Part shown: positions 1 through 10,417 of the stretch, piece by piece
Layout: every line of letters begins with the position of its first letter
How positions within the stretch are numbered: the first letter of the stretch is position 1
Assembly: GCA_002794735.1 (NCBI GenBank)
Contig: NBAZ01000004.1
Location: forward strand, 62,001-126,000
Direction of reading: 5' to 3'
Source of the DNA: Pyrrhoderma lamaoense
Lineage: Eukaryota > Basidiomycota > Agaricomycetes > Hymenochaetales > Hymenochaetaceae
DNA: 64,000 nt
Translations under genes and position numbers: made by a program
Notes under the pieces: generated by a model
Databases searched by the model: none
Told to the model about the DNA's origin: nothing
What the model saw: the letters and a program-made list of their open reading frames with translations, nothing else

Positions 1-1265
1 CCAGTATTCTGCGACTCGGCACGAGTTGAGGATCTTCAGACATTTCTATTCGCTCCATGATATTGTCAGTGAGATACACATACTTTCCCGGATCCATTAT
101 CTGCTCCGCAATGTGCATAAAAGGTTCAGCAGCCCTCAGTGCATCGACAAGCATATATTCTATAGCTCTGGCTGTTTTATGACTGTATATACGTTTGTGG
201 TTGCTGAAGCGCAATTGGCAGAGTTCATATACAGAATTTGCATCTTTTATATGAAAGCATATCTGATCATCAATCACCCGGGCTGAATCTATCAACCTCC
301 GAGCAGAGAAGTTGTTATGATCACCAATCGCACGCACATCTCGTGCAATGTAGTCGAACCTTATTAATTTCGAATCAAAAATATAATCTCAAATAAAAGA
401 AACTACAAGCCTCACTTATCAACATCAATTCCATTTCGTTTGTTTGCCACGATATCAAATAAGAAAATCTTTTCAGGTGGGTTTCTTATAGACCAAGTTA
501 GAATAAAATGTGAAGCTACTCAGATATTTATTACCTACTTGTGCGCAGAGTGGGAGGGTACACCTTTGATTAGATCCTTGATGAAGTTTATATCGTCCTG
601 ATCAATTTGTATATCATTTTTTTCAATGAGGTCATCAAACATCATTTCTGAGGCGTCTTCGTGTGTCCATTGTCGGCCTGGTCTAGACAACAATTAGTAT
701 TGATCAGCCTACGTAAAGTACATAACACTCACAGCACCGATGGTATAAATAGTCCATCCCATACGTGACTCCAAGGGCCATGACCAAGGTCATGACAAAG
801 CCCAGCAAGTTGCACACAGCGAACGTCCCGTTCTGTGATTCCTAGTTCCGGTTGGATTCTTCGGAGACGATCGACGAGCAATCCCGCTAAATGAGCAACA
901 CCTAGAAAGAAACATGTGAGAATGTATCGCTAGATGCGTTTGATGCGTTTCTACCTATACAATGCTCAAATCTGTTATGTGAAGCGCCTGCCCACACATA
1001 GTAAGATACCCCAAGTTGTTTAATGGCACGTAGTCGCTGGAATTGGCGTCTAATGGTAATGTCAATAAACCAAGTATAATGCAACATGCCATTATTTACG
1101 TGTCAATAAACGTCCAGATATAAGAAGGGAATGTGACTATGGATGAATATTTGGATTAGAACAACTTTACTAGTCACTACCTTCTGATTTATACGCACTG
1201 AAGTCATGGATAGGATCCTTGATAGTACGCGTTGAGCCGATAGCAACTGCTTGCGAGACGACCAT
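1..1265 (-). CDS. SAMHD1-like HD-domain dNTP triphosphohydrolase (3' end beyond window)
   Basis: HD-superfamily phosphohydrolase of the SAMHD1 type; characterised relatives hydrolyse dNTPs to deoxynucleosides and triphosphate. Reading on the minus strand through short introns gives, in order, [37 protein letters not shown], the metal-binding HD signature [14 protein letters not shown] (about 820-760), [14 protein letters not shown] (about 680-640), KRNGIDVDK (about 440-410), [13 protein letters not shown] (about 350-310) and [16 protein letters not shown] (about 175-120). These match the order and spacing of the SAMHD1 catalytic core. The start at 1265 ([10 protein letters not shown]) lies just before the core, so no SAM domain is apparent. 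An upstream start in a further exon cannot be excluded. The C-terminus runs off the left edge. All joints between exons keep frame. The family assignment is secure; the substrate in this fungus is inferred. Confidence 0.88.
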
Positions 1266-2526
1266 ACTGCTTAGTACAGTGCAATAGTTTTTTGAGTAGC
1301 GTCTGCCTCGTTGGAATGGTTTGGATTAAGAGACTTGCCGTGCACATATGAACATTACGCCAGTGGCGAGCGGATTTACGGCAGCGACTGATTATTTTTA
1401 GGTTTAGAGGTTTTCTTTGTTGAAACACGTGCCGTAAACTTACCTTTTCTGGGAATATGCTCTTACTTGTGTGTTTGTATCCAATCATCTTTCTTCTGTT
1501 AGCTTCAATCTATCGAAGGGCTCTCTTTTACCTGATGATGCATTTTTCTTTATCATATAACTGGAAAATGACCCCTCAATAACTCACTTCCAATTAACTT
1601 TCGTCTTTCCCTTGCCTATAATTTTCAATTTCTGTTTTCTGGAAAGAATGGATACACTCAACTAGTGATCCGAGATGCCAGTCAACAAGAGATGTTGCAC
1701 CATTCGCCTCGATGTTATACAACATCTTATCATACAAACCAAGGACTCCAAGCTCTCAAATCCGTTGATAGACTCACTTGAGACACAAACTCGTATTCTG
1801 TCTGCAAAATCAGCTTACGGAATTCTTGAAGCCAGAAAATGTGTTGTGCACCGCATATGCATATGCATCTCCCACTCAAACGGGGCAAAAACCATGTAAT
1901 AGGTGTAGAAGCTCATATAAAATCACAAGGAAGGCTGCTTATGAGCTGTCATAGACACGAAAGCAAGCAATAAGTCGTTTCATTTCCTTTTGCCATGGCC
2001 GAGGTGATCATACAGGAAACCATCTAATATGACGTTTTCCCACTCGGTAGGCATTAAACAGAGATGATTGGCACTCATATTGTGAATCCCTTTTGAAGCC
2101 ATGATTTCTTTGTCTTATTGTCGCCGGAAAATAATTCATGTAAAAAGCGTCGTATGAAGCAAGAACTTTACTGTCATATCTGTTATGTCATCTGTCTTGT
2201 GTTCACAAAACAAATGGAGGACCAAAGAAAGAAGCCATATGTATGCGGCCCGCAGAGTTGTTTCGTATCATCCTGGAGGGATTCGGTCCGGGTAGTTAAG
2301 CTTACCCTTCCACTTTTTTTTACTCGTGTCGAGCGTTCAGCTACTTGAAAACATCTAATGACATGCAATCTCCCGGACTTACCGCGGTTGCGAAGGTCGC
2401 TTTCGCTACCCAATTTGGAGAAACCAATATAGGTTTTTTTCCGACTGCATGCTTGTTTAAATACCTCGAATAAAAACGCTTATTAGCCCTAGAACGTATC
2501 GGTGGGATAAAAAAAACAGTCTCAAT
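1266..2526. other. intergenic, no gene seen
   Basis: This stretch separates the SAMHD1-like gene from the GH43 gene. Short open frames on both strands (1204-1488 minus, 1675-1899 plus, 2183-2413 minus) have no recognisable motifs and overlap each other. A CACGTG hexamer lies at 1426-1431, about 160 bp upstream of the chosen SAMHD1-like start. Confidence 0.5.
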
Positions 2527-4029
2527 ATGAAGTGGAATCTCGTCTTCTTACTTTCAGCAACCGTGCAAACATGTTCTGCGTATGTGGGTCCCGGTGTAGT
2601 TACAGGGGATACGGCAGTGCATGACCCAACTATGTGCAAAGATGACTCTGGTACATACTTCGTCTTTTCTACAGGAGTGGGCATCGAAATACGCACTTCC
2701 ACTGACCGAACAGCCTGGACTCTTGAGGGTGTTGTTTGGCCTGATGGTGCTAGCTGGACTGACGAATATACTGGTGTGTCAAATGGGTATGATGTTCCCC
2801 CTTTTTATTTGAATTTCTGTCCTAAATTTTAACCAGAGCCCTTTGGGCCCCGGACTGCACTTATATCGACGGTCAATTTTATGTGGGTGGAACATAGTTT
2901 TCTCAGATTCTTGGATCAGCCCTGAAAATGTAGAAATAGCTCTACTATGCGGCTTCGACTTTTGGCTCACAAAATGTGAGAATCAAATTTTTTCCTGCAC
3001 AGACATGATTTACTTTGTTTAACCTGGGATTCTACAAGTCCGCTATATTCTTTGCTAAATCTCCAACCGGAATGCCTGGATCATTTACAAATGAGGGTCT
3101 TGTTGTGTCTACATCTTCTGGTGATACATATAATGTAAGTAAATACGTTAGGTCTATCTTATTGCTACTGAACAAAGTTGGATAGGCTATAGATCCTAAG
3201 TAAGCCCTTTTCGTTCATATACCCGGGTTATTTCTATTCACAGGAGCTGATGTCTTGAATGACAATCAAGTTTGATTATTAGTATGTTAGCTACTTCAGT
3301 TCAGGAGCATTACTGATTTAAGGCATAAAAACAACTAGCCGGAAGTACTTGGTATCTGTCCATGGGCAGCTATTGGACCGGAATCAAAGGTGTTACGTGA
3401 GTTCCTATCCTTAGTGCGTTTTTGATTCCCATTCATCAATTTGTGAAGGTTGTCCTCGAGTACAGGTAAACCGTCAACTACCACACTCAACTCGCTTGCC
3501 GCACGCTCAGGTAGTACGACTGCCATCGAGGCGTCAGTAATATACCAGTATAATGGCTACTATTATCTTTTTACTTCATGGGATGCCTGTTGCGAGGGCA
3601 CTTCTAGCACATACAATATTCGAGTAGGCCGGTCTAAGACGTATGCCTATCCCCAAATACCAATCACAGTATATCATGTTCTGACTGTTAATGAACTCAA
3701 GTCTTACCAGTGGTTACGTTGATGCTAGCGGGACTGCACTCACCGCAGGAGGCGGGACATTGGTTCTTGAGACACATGATAGTATTTATGGTCCAGGGGG
3801 CAAGACTTAATGACAGATAATGACGGACCCATTCTCGTATACCGTAAGTTGTGGGAAAACGTTACTCCTTTCTCTTGCCTAACAGTAGTTGTTTTCCTAG
3901 ATTATTATACTTCTACTGGGAGCTGGGTAAGTTTTGTCTATCAATGAATCAACGGAAAAAATATTTACCTGTTAATAGCTTGGAATAAATCGACTAGACT
4001 TTTCGTCTGGTTGGCCAGTTGTCGTGTGA
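2527..4029 (+). CDS. Secreted GH43 endo-1,5-alpha-L-arabinanase-like hydrolase, with a one-base frame break
   Basis: Predicted extracellular arabinan hydrolase acting on plant pectin side chains. The first exon begins with a signal peptide (MKWNLVFLLSATVQTCSAYV) followed by AVHDPTMCKDDSGTYFVFSTG, containing the family's catalytic-base Asp. Later exons give ALWAPDCTYIDGQF, LYYAASTFGSQN, STWYLSMGSYWTGIK, TTAIEASVIYQYNGYYYLF (candidate acid Glu), SKTGYVDASG, HDSIYGPGG, DLMTDNDGPILVY, HYYTSTGSW and finally LGINRLDFSSGWPVVV before the stop at 4027-4029. About eight introns of 45-75 bp are inferred. At the G run 3796-3800 the frame changes by one base (IYGPGG then DLMTDNDGP one frame over). A missing G would restore it, so this is either a sequencing error or a recently broken gene. 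Length after restoration is typical for single-domain GH43. Confidence 0.82.
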
Positions 4030-4179
4030 TATATGTCTTTCGGACCATCCATCGTACATGTACATGTACATGCATCTCAAGAAAGTAGATCATGATGTCA
4101 ATATACACCGAAATATATCTATTGTTGAATTCCTTCATAAAAATACAAAAATCCTCTGATGAATGAAAACATGTAGAGA

Positions 4180-5461
4180 TCACAACAAGGCATCCAATTC
4201 AGGAGGTACCTCTTGCTTTTTTTCAAACGATGCGTCCCTACCCTTGATATTGGGGATATCCTCCTCATTCACATTTATACCGAAGTATTCACGTAGTATT
4301 TGAACACGGTGCTCTTCTGACTTCAAGTCAATTCTCATAACGACTTTCTCACCCAACCTTTTCTTGACAACACCACGGAATAGTGATAGTCTTGCCAACG
4401 GCCGTTCGGTAATTTTCTTCTTATCAGCACCTTCTTCCCCCTCATCTCCTAAGACATAACGGAAAGAGACAACGTCATCAGAAAATACGTCCTCATGAGG
4501 TTTGAACATCTTCGCGTAGTGTTGTACGTTGTAGTCCTTGGGGTCAAATTCTTGTTCCATAAACTGGTACAGTATCAGATAATCCTTCTTTCCAGGCCCC
4601 GGTATTCCATCTGCCAAAGAGCATGAGCGTCTGATACCGCTTTTGCTTGTTCAGTCGTATACACCTCGCTAGAATCCGTTTCAAGACTGGAAGCAGGACT
4701 GAAGCCTCGCGATAAACGGTTTGATTCATCAGCCGTAGCATTTTGTACTACATTAAGCGGGTCGTCACTGAGTGGAATTGGGCCAAGAGGAACAGGTGGG
4801 CCTGGTGCAACGTCGACAAGCCATGTGTGAGCAGGATCCGTTCCCTGACCTGTCCCGAGTTGCACAAACAAGATCATATGTCCAAAGGCCTCGTATGAAG
4901 GCTCTCCATGAGTAAAGAAACCAAAATTCATTCTAGCTATTCCAGAGTATGTTCTTCATATACTGCCTGATTAGAAAGTAGGCCCCAAATTTAATCTTTA
5001 TATAGTCACATACCGATAACCAAGTGCCCTAAGAACACCAAGCATCAAGTTGTGGTGCCCATAGCAGTAAGTGCTACCTGCGCGATCCGTAACAAGTCGC
5101 TTGAAAGTAGCTTCCGGAGAGATATCCAAATAATGTTCCTTGGAACTAATGATTGAATGTACGACTTATTAATAGCCATATGACAAAAATACTTGATGAT
5201 AATATCAGATAAATAGATAAGGACTTACTAGTGCATCGGACTTGTGTCATTTACAAATGAAAGATAGTGACGTCTGATAATAACGGTCAGATTCTCCACA
5301 TTTGCAGGGAAACGTCCTGCCTCGATGTCATCAACGGAGTATTCGCCTTCTGCCCATCCTATACGGTCAAGATATTGCCATACTTGATGGCTGGTATAGT
5401 ATGACGGAATTTTCCGAATAAGGGCACCGCCCTTGAGCGTACCAGTAATACCTGAAGACAT
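4180..5461 (-). CDS. Arylamine N-acetyltransferase (NAT) family protein, with a one-base frame break
   Basis: Cytosolic acetyl-CoA-dependent acyltransferase family; in fungi NATs detoxify arylamines and some act on endogenous aromatic amines. Start at 5461 (MSSGITGTLKGG) is chosen because it precedes the typical opening TSHQVWQYLDRIGWAE and FPANVENLTVIIRRHYLSF. The second exon (about 5155-5015) carries RLVTDRAGSTYCYGHHNLML, with the nucleophilic Cys. The third, from about 4953, carries ARMNFGFFTHGEPSYEAFGH (catalytic His) and HTWLVDVAPGPP (catalytic Asp). The protein continues as YLILYQFMEQEFDPKDYNV to the stop at 4180. Between QMEYRG and GPGKKDYLIL the frame shifts by one at the C run 4597-4600 (plus-strand view); one missing C would repair it. 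The Cys motif has extra residues compared with the usual RGGYC. Confidence 0.85.
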
Positions 5462-6054
5462 GTTTAAGGAGGGTTGAAGACAGAAGAAAGAGTGAGTAAG
5501 TTGAGAAGAGCGCTGACCTGTAACCAACCATCATAGTTACCCGCTTTTATCTTATAGAGAACATGTATCAAAAATTTCCAATCATCTCAACAACAAGGGC
5601 TTCCTCGGACGTCCCGAAGTGGTAAGGCCGCTAAGCTTAGACAGATCGCTAACCCAAACAATAATTGGTTGGGCCCGATTCTTGCTTACACTTTCACTTG
5701 TACAACATGCACTTCCAAAGTAATGATGGATTATCATAGAAATACACGCTCACCACAAATACATATGTATCTTCATAATTAGCTTCCTAATCGGATAGCT
5801 GTATTATGACCACAAATTGGTCTGTGGCTGCTCCCTCCTATACCTAGTTTCAATAAGACAGGTTTTTGGTGTATTAGATTTGTATTAGGTTTACATAGCA
5901 TTTATCTATTCATTTCTACATTATTTTAGGCAAAGATAACGATTGTGACGGTATATGCAATGGCATGTACAAACATTCAAGTTAATCTAGAGTTACGAAG
6001 AGATTCTCCATAATCCAAAAGCCCTAAATACACACTTACTACCAAAACAGATAT
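5462..6054. other. intergenic, no gene seen
   Basis: AT-rich spacer holding the 5' side of the NAT gene and the 3' side of the PdxT gene. No open frame with recognisable content and no structured repeat was seen. Confidence 0.5.
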
Positions 6055-7011
6055 TCAAGTATTGTCTACCTTTAACGAAGGTATCACACATTCTTTGACA
6101 AAGAACTCATGAAATCGTCCGTCCTTCGTGAGTTCTGGATGAAAGGTTGTTAGTAGATGTTTCCCTTGCCGAAGCGCGACGACTGTCCGTGGGTCGCGTG
6201 GGTCTGTGTCATCTTCATCTGCTGACACAATTTGCTGACCTCGTGGAAGGAGAGAAGCCGATAATCGTGCCAGAATCTGGATAGGAGGGCTAAAAGCCGA
6301 GGGTGTAATATCTTGAATGACCTGAGATAATGTGGGGTTAGACTGTCAGTCTAACCGAAGGATACTAAAACGATATGAGCATTCATACTGGGGCTCTAAT
6401 GAAGATCCCATGAAAAGGTGTATTAGCGTCCCGCAGCCCTTCGATAAACAGTGGTGCTTCAAATGATTCAACCTAACACAGAGTATAAGCACATCCTCAA
6501 TCTGCAGACAAGCGTAAGACTTGAGGCTCGCCTGGGATCCCCATCCGTTTCTTGCAGTTTTAATATCAATGCCCCCAAGTAACTCTTGACCTCCCTGCTT
6601 CATACCTTCTGCCTCACGAGACAGTAAAATTGCGCCCGCACACGTCCCCCAGACAGGTTTTTTCTGAGCAAATTCTCGAAGGGGTTCCATAAGACCCGCT
6701 AGTCTAGCAAGCAAGGCGATAGTAGTTGACTCTATACAATTCTCAGAATTAGACGATAATAAACTAGAACGAAAAATCACAGACCTCCCCCGGTATGATC
6801 AGACCATCACAGACACTCAAGTCATCAGCTTGGCGTATGAGCTTGATCTGTATTTGCCTTGATAGTTGTAGCTTTTGGAGCATTACTTGGTGCTCTGCAA
6901 AGGCACCTTGTAGTGCTTCATTAGGAGGTGCATAAGCATATGCCCAGGTTCTCGGACGTGATTGAGTTACTAACCTAGAATTCCGATCACGATCGCATCT
7001 TCGTTGGTCAT
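6055..7011 (-). CDS. Pyridoxal 5'-phosphate synthase glutaminase subunit PdxT/SNO
   Basis: Class I glutamine amidotransferase subunit that releases ammonia from glutamine for the PdxS/SNZ synthase in de novo vitamin B6 synthesis. Start at 7011 gives [12 protein letters not shown], then an intron, then [13 protein letters not shown]. The oxyanion loop GLIIPGGEST spans the second intron. The catalytic Cys is in [12 protein letters not shown], followed by [15 protein letters not shown], then FHGIFIRAP, and the catalytic His-Glu pair is in [18 protein letters not shown] near the C-terminus. The stop is at 6055-6057. Four or so introns of 45-75 bp are inferred and every joint keeps frame. Length (about 240 residues after splicing) suits fungal SNO proteins. 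It is divergent to methylthioadenosine phosphorylase at 7331, with a 319 bp shared promoter. Confidence 0.9.
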
Positions 7012-7330
7012 TAGGCTGATACAGGAGTGAAAGTCAAATTATCTTCCACGAACAGGGGAAATGCGTCAGCCAAGAAGAAGTCTAGTCGCAGACCATTGAG
7101 TCAGAATAGTAATGGGCATTTTGCATTTGACATACAAATTTATTATTAGTCGCATATCGGCACGTGAGTACAACACCCGTTTAGGAAGACTATCACTTGT
7201 GCATACACTTAAGCTTAAAGCATTGGATCTAATTGCTTGATCACCTTTGATACCATACTTTATCTATATCCTAGGGAGTTTCTCAGATACTTCTTCTCTA
7301 CAAGAGAATATAAAAACCCATATCAAGGTA
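7012..7330. promoter_or_regulatory. Divergent promoter between PdxT and MTA phosphorylase
   Basis: A 319 bp spacer between two start codons facing apart. A perfect palindromic E-box CACGTG sits at 7161-7166, near the middle. A shared role for this site in both genes is inference only. Confidence 0.45.
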
Positions 7331-8414
7331 ATGTCGACTGAAAACACAACAGAGAAGGGTATGAACAATTCTTCCTAGAAAATTGCACTACATCCTAAAT
7401 TTATTCTAGTATTGATTGGTGTCATTGGGGGAAGTGGGCTGTACAATCTCGACAATTTAACCTTTGTGTAAGTCCAGTACGTATCGAGCAATAGACAGGA
7501 ACTAATAATAATGCTACCAGTAAACACGTCAATCCAGAGACAGTAAGCAGCCAAGTAACCTCTTAGATTAATCAATGTTTACATGTTTTTGTACTCTTTT
7601 AGCCATGGGGAAGCCTAGTTCTCCTATAACTATTGCCCGAGCACCTGGCGGTACCTTGGTTGCCTTTCTTGCTAGACATGGTGTCGGCCACTCTATCAAC
7701 CCATCGGCAGTCCCAGCGCGAGCAAACATTGCCGCTCTTAAATCGCTCGGGTCAAACTCATCGTTGCATTTTCAGCCGTTGGATCTTTACGCGAGGAAAT
7801 CAAGCCTGGTGATTTCGTTCTACCAGATCAGATCATTGATCGTACGAAAGGTGTCCGCCCTGCCTCATTCTTTGAAGGAACAAGTGTTGTTGCCCATGCA
7901 CAATTCGGTGATCCATTCTCCAACAAACTCCTCAATTTCCTCGAAGAGCATGTACAAAAAGCCCTCATCACTTCAGGAGCATCGGTTAGTCTACACACGA
8001 AAAAGACCATAGTTTGTATGGAAGGGCCACAATTTTCGACACGTGCAGAAAGCAAGATGTATCGCTCTTGGGAGGCGATTTGATAACATGAGTGTTTTAC
8101 CCGAAGCCAAGCTGGCTCGTGAAGCTGAGCTCAGCTATGCACTCATAGCTACTGCGACAGATTATGATTCGTGGAGGGAAAGCAGCGAACCAGTGACCGC
8201 AGCAGAAGTATTCAAAACTCTTCAGACTAATGCTGATACATCGCGACGGGTAACGGAGTTGATAGTAGCAGATTTACATGAAGCAGCAGAAAGCGGCGAT
8301 TTACTATCAGAGGAGGCAGGATCAATGCAGTTTTCAATTATGCCACGACCTCAGAAAGAAAAGGACGAAGATCAAGCGAAGCTAGCATTTATTCTTCCTC
8401 AGTACTTCTCCTGA
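7331..8414 (+). CDS. S-methyl-5'-thioadenosine phosphorylase, with three missing-base sites
   Basis: Purine nucleoside phosphorylase family enzyme cleaving methylthioadenosine to adenine and methylthioribose 1-phosphate (methionine salvage; substrate comes from polyamine synthesis). Start at 7331: MSTENTTEK joins across an intron to [20 protein letters not shown], the phosphate-binding GGSG region. Short exons then give KHVNPET and [17 protein letters not shown], followed by [74 protein letters not shown] and ATDYDSW. The frame breaks at the G run 7749-7751 (ALKSLG to VKLIVAF) and twice within 8070-8086. In the latter, adding one G and one A yields WGGDLINMS, the near-universal family motif. 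Three independent losses in short homopolymers next to perfectly conserved residues argue for sequence error, not a dead gene. The C-terminus at 8414 is intact. Confidence 0.88.
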
Positions 8415-8606
8415 TGAGATATAACAAGTCATATTAAATTAAATGTAATTTCATTTGAGTTATTAGACAGGATAACCCGTACTCTTTTAAATAGATGCGA
8501 CTTTAAGAATCTAGAAAAGATATTTGGAATGAGGTTATTATCAGATAGTATTCATATGTTTACACATGTAGACTTAAGACTATTCAAATTTGGGATAATT
8601 CCATAT

Positions 8607-8612
8607 CACGTG
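8607..8612. promoter_or_regulatory. E-box CACGTG upstream of the NF-YC gene
   Basis: Exact palindrome about 100 bp before the start codon at 8711. bHLH factors of the Cbf1 type bind this hexamer in other fungi; function here is inferred from position only. Confidence 0.3.
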
Positions 8613-8710
8613 CACGCACTTCCAAACTCCATCTAATAGCGACCTGCATGCATGAGGACTACCATATCAACGTACGGATTGTAGAATTATTTCAGTAAAC
8701 AATCAAAACA

Positions 8711-9347
8711 ATGCCAGACTCTCAAATGACTCCTTATGTACAACCTGGGGACCTACTTCCGGATTTTCTACGTTCGTTCTGGCAACGACAAGTAGACACT
8801 GCAGAGCAGGAGACTCCTGACTTTAGACACCCTCCACTTCCACTTGCACGCATCAAAAAAGTTATGAAAAGTGACCCGGAAGTTAAGGTATACCCTTTCT
8901 ATTACATTGATGTCAAATCTACGTCAAGTTGTTAATCATTTTTACCCAGATGATTGCAGCAGATGGTGCGCGACTGCTATTCAGTCATGCTGCCTTTTAT
9001 ATACAAATGCTAATTCACTCTCCATAGCCCCCATCCTATTCTGCAAAGCATGTGAAAGTAAGCGTCTCGATTTAGTCCATGCCAAAGTGTTAAAATATGA
9101 TATAATTTTAGTCTTTATCTCTGAGATTACTGCTCGTGCGTTCATCGAAGCGGATGCAAATAAACGAAGGACACTCTCACGTCAAGATATTGCAAAAGCA
9201 CTTAGCAAGTCCGACCAGTTTGATTTCCTCATCGACATCGTTCCTCGTGAAGATGGGGCTGGGGGACAAAGAAGTCCGCAACAGGAGTTGGTCAAATGTT
9301 GCCTCCATCAGGAAATAGCTAATCCATGGACTTTAGGAAATATGTAA
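8711..9347 (+). CDS. CCAAT-binding factor subunit NF-YC/HAP5 (histone-fold)
   Basis: Histone-fold subunit of the heterotrimeric CCAAT-binding complex, partnering NF-YB/HAP3 and NF-YA/HAP2 in the nucleus. Start at 8711 gives about 50 residues ending in [20 protein letters not shown], the classic entry to the histone fold. After introns the fold continues as [17 protein letters not shown] (joined across two introns), [20 protein letters not shown] and [20 protein letters not shown], then IVPRED. These match HAP5 nearly residue for residue; the [10 protein letters not shown] end distinguishes it from other NF-YC-like histone folds. The N-terminus is short compared with many fungal HAP5 proteins. 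The last 30 residues before the stop at 9347 do not look conserved, so a final intron or frame break there is possible. Confidence 0.88.
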
Positions 9348-10417
9348 TTTAGACCGTGTTTTCCCCTAGTTTACATAGAAACCATCCCTCCCCAAAATGA
9401 AACTACCAACTCAAACCATAAACAGACCCGATATCACACAATTAAAAACATAATGATCCAGAGAGATATTGCATTACAGATTGAATTTTCGAGTTGATAC
9501 ACAACAGTTTTACAAATAAAAAAACTAATTTACTAAAGGGGATCCATCAGACAAACGTTACACTCGCTGGCAAGCTCACCGCACTCTTCCGAAGAATAAG
9601 ATGCTGCAAGACAAGCCAAACGTCCTCGAGCTTCCCCCCATAAAGGAAGAGAAGCATAGTTCTCAGTATGACGAGGCAACGCAATTATCATCGACTGGAT
9701 TTGAAGGATGTGGCATGTGTAAACATGCGAGAACGAGTTAGTTCCTATAAAATAGATCCTAGCTGAGTATGTTCTAAGGAATCAGTATAGTAGGATGTCC
9801 TCCTTATATACCGATGGCTCACTTGGCCCGTGCGTAGGAAAATTTTCTACCTTAGGGCCGGGTTAAATTATAGATGCCGGTCATGTGATTTATAGCTGGT
9901 CATCACGTCTTAGTCAATTTCGAGCCGGATATTGATCTGTCTGCCTCATTGATTAATACTTAAACTTTAAACTTTGCAAAACTCATTGTCTCTAGATCAT
10001 TGGGAGTTAAATGGAAATTACACGTCACACTGTTATGTATATTATTGCAGTAACTGTACAAACGTTAGGTGCAATTCGTAAACAGAGCTACATCTATATG
10101 ACAATGCCATACATGTATATACATAAAAAACATGGATGAGGATAGATAGATGTGAAACGAAATAGGTATTCGACTGAAAGAAAATATTTATAGTGGCTTG
10201 GGAAATACGATGCTAAACGAAGGATGAGCAAACAAATCAGTACAAAGGGATGGTGTGAAGTTGCAACGGAGCAGCACTTGGCTTGCGAAAAGAAAGGTAA
10301 ATAGCCAGCTAACTTGCAAATATAGGGTAAGTAATAGTAATAACGGATCAAGCTGATAACAATAGCGGTGCGTATTTCAGCATGTTTGGTTTTGGCTGTA
10401 GATTACTGCAACGAATG
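9348..10417. other. intergenic with one candidate small ORF
   Basis: The only coding-like stretch is the minus-strand frame at 9524-9691, listed separately. The frame at 10094-10351 (minus) is AT-rich and has no recognisable features. The remainder looks like 3' flanks of the two neighbouring convergent genes. Confidence 0.45.
9524..9691 (-). CDS. Possible 55-residue Cys-containing small ORF or orphan exon
   Basis: A minus-strand frame reads MIIALPRHTENYASLPLWGE, then ARGRLACLAASYSSEECGEL and ASECNVCLMDPPLVN to a stop. Composition looks protein-like (four Cys, no low complexity) and a candidate splice acceptor (AAATCCAG) lies just upstream of the ATG. No family is recognised and no convincing upstream exon was found. 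It could be a small protein, a terminal exon of a missed gene, or chance. Confidence 0.25.

Noticed and set aside
2118..2413. Overlapping 76-residue frames on both strands upstream of GH43
   Set aside because: Mutually antisense frames without motifs; most likely promoter sequence.
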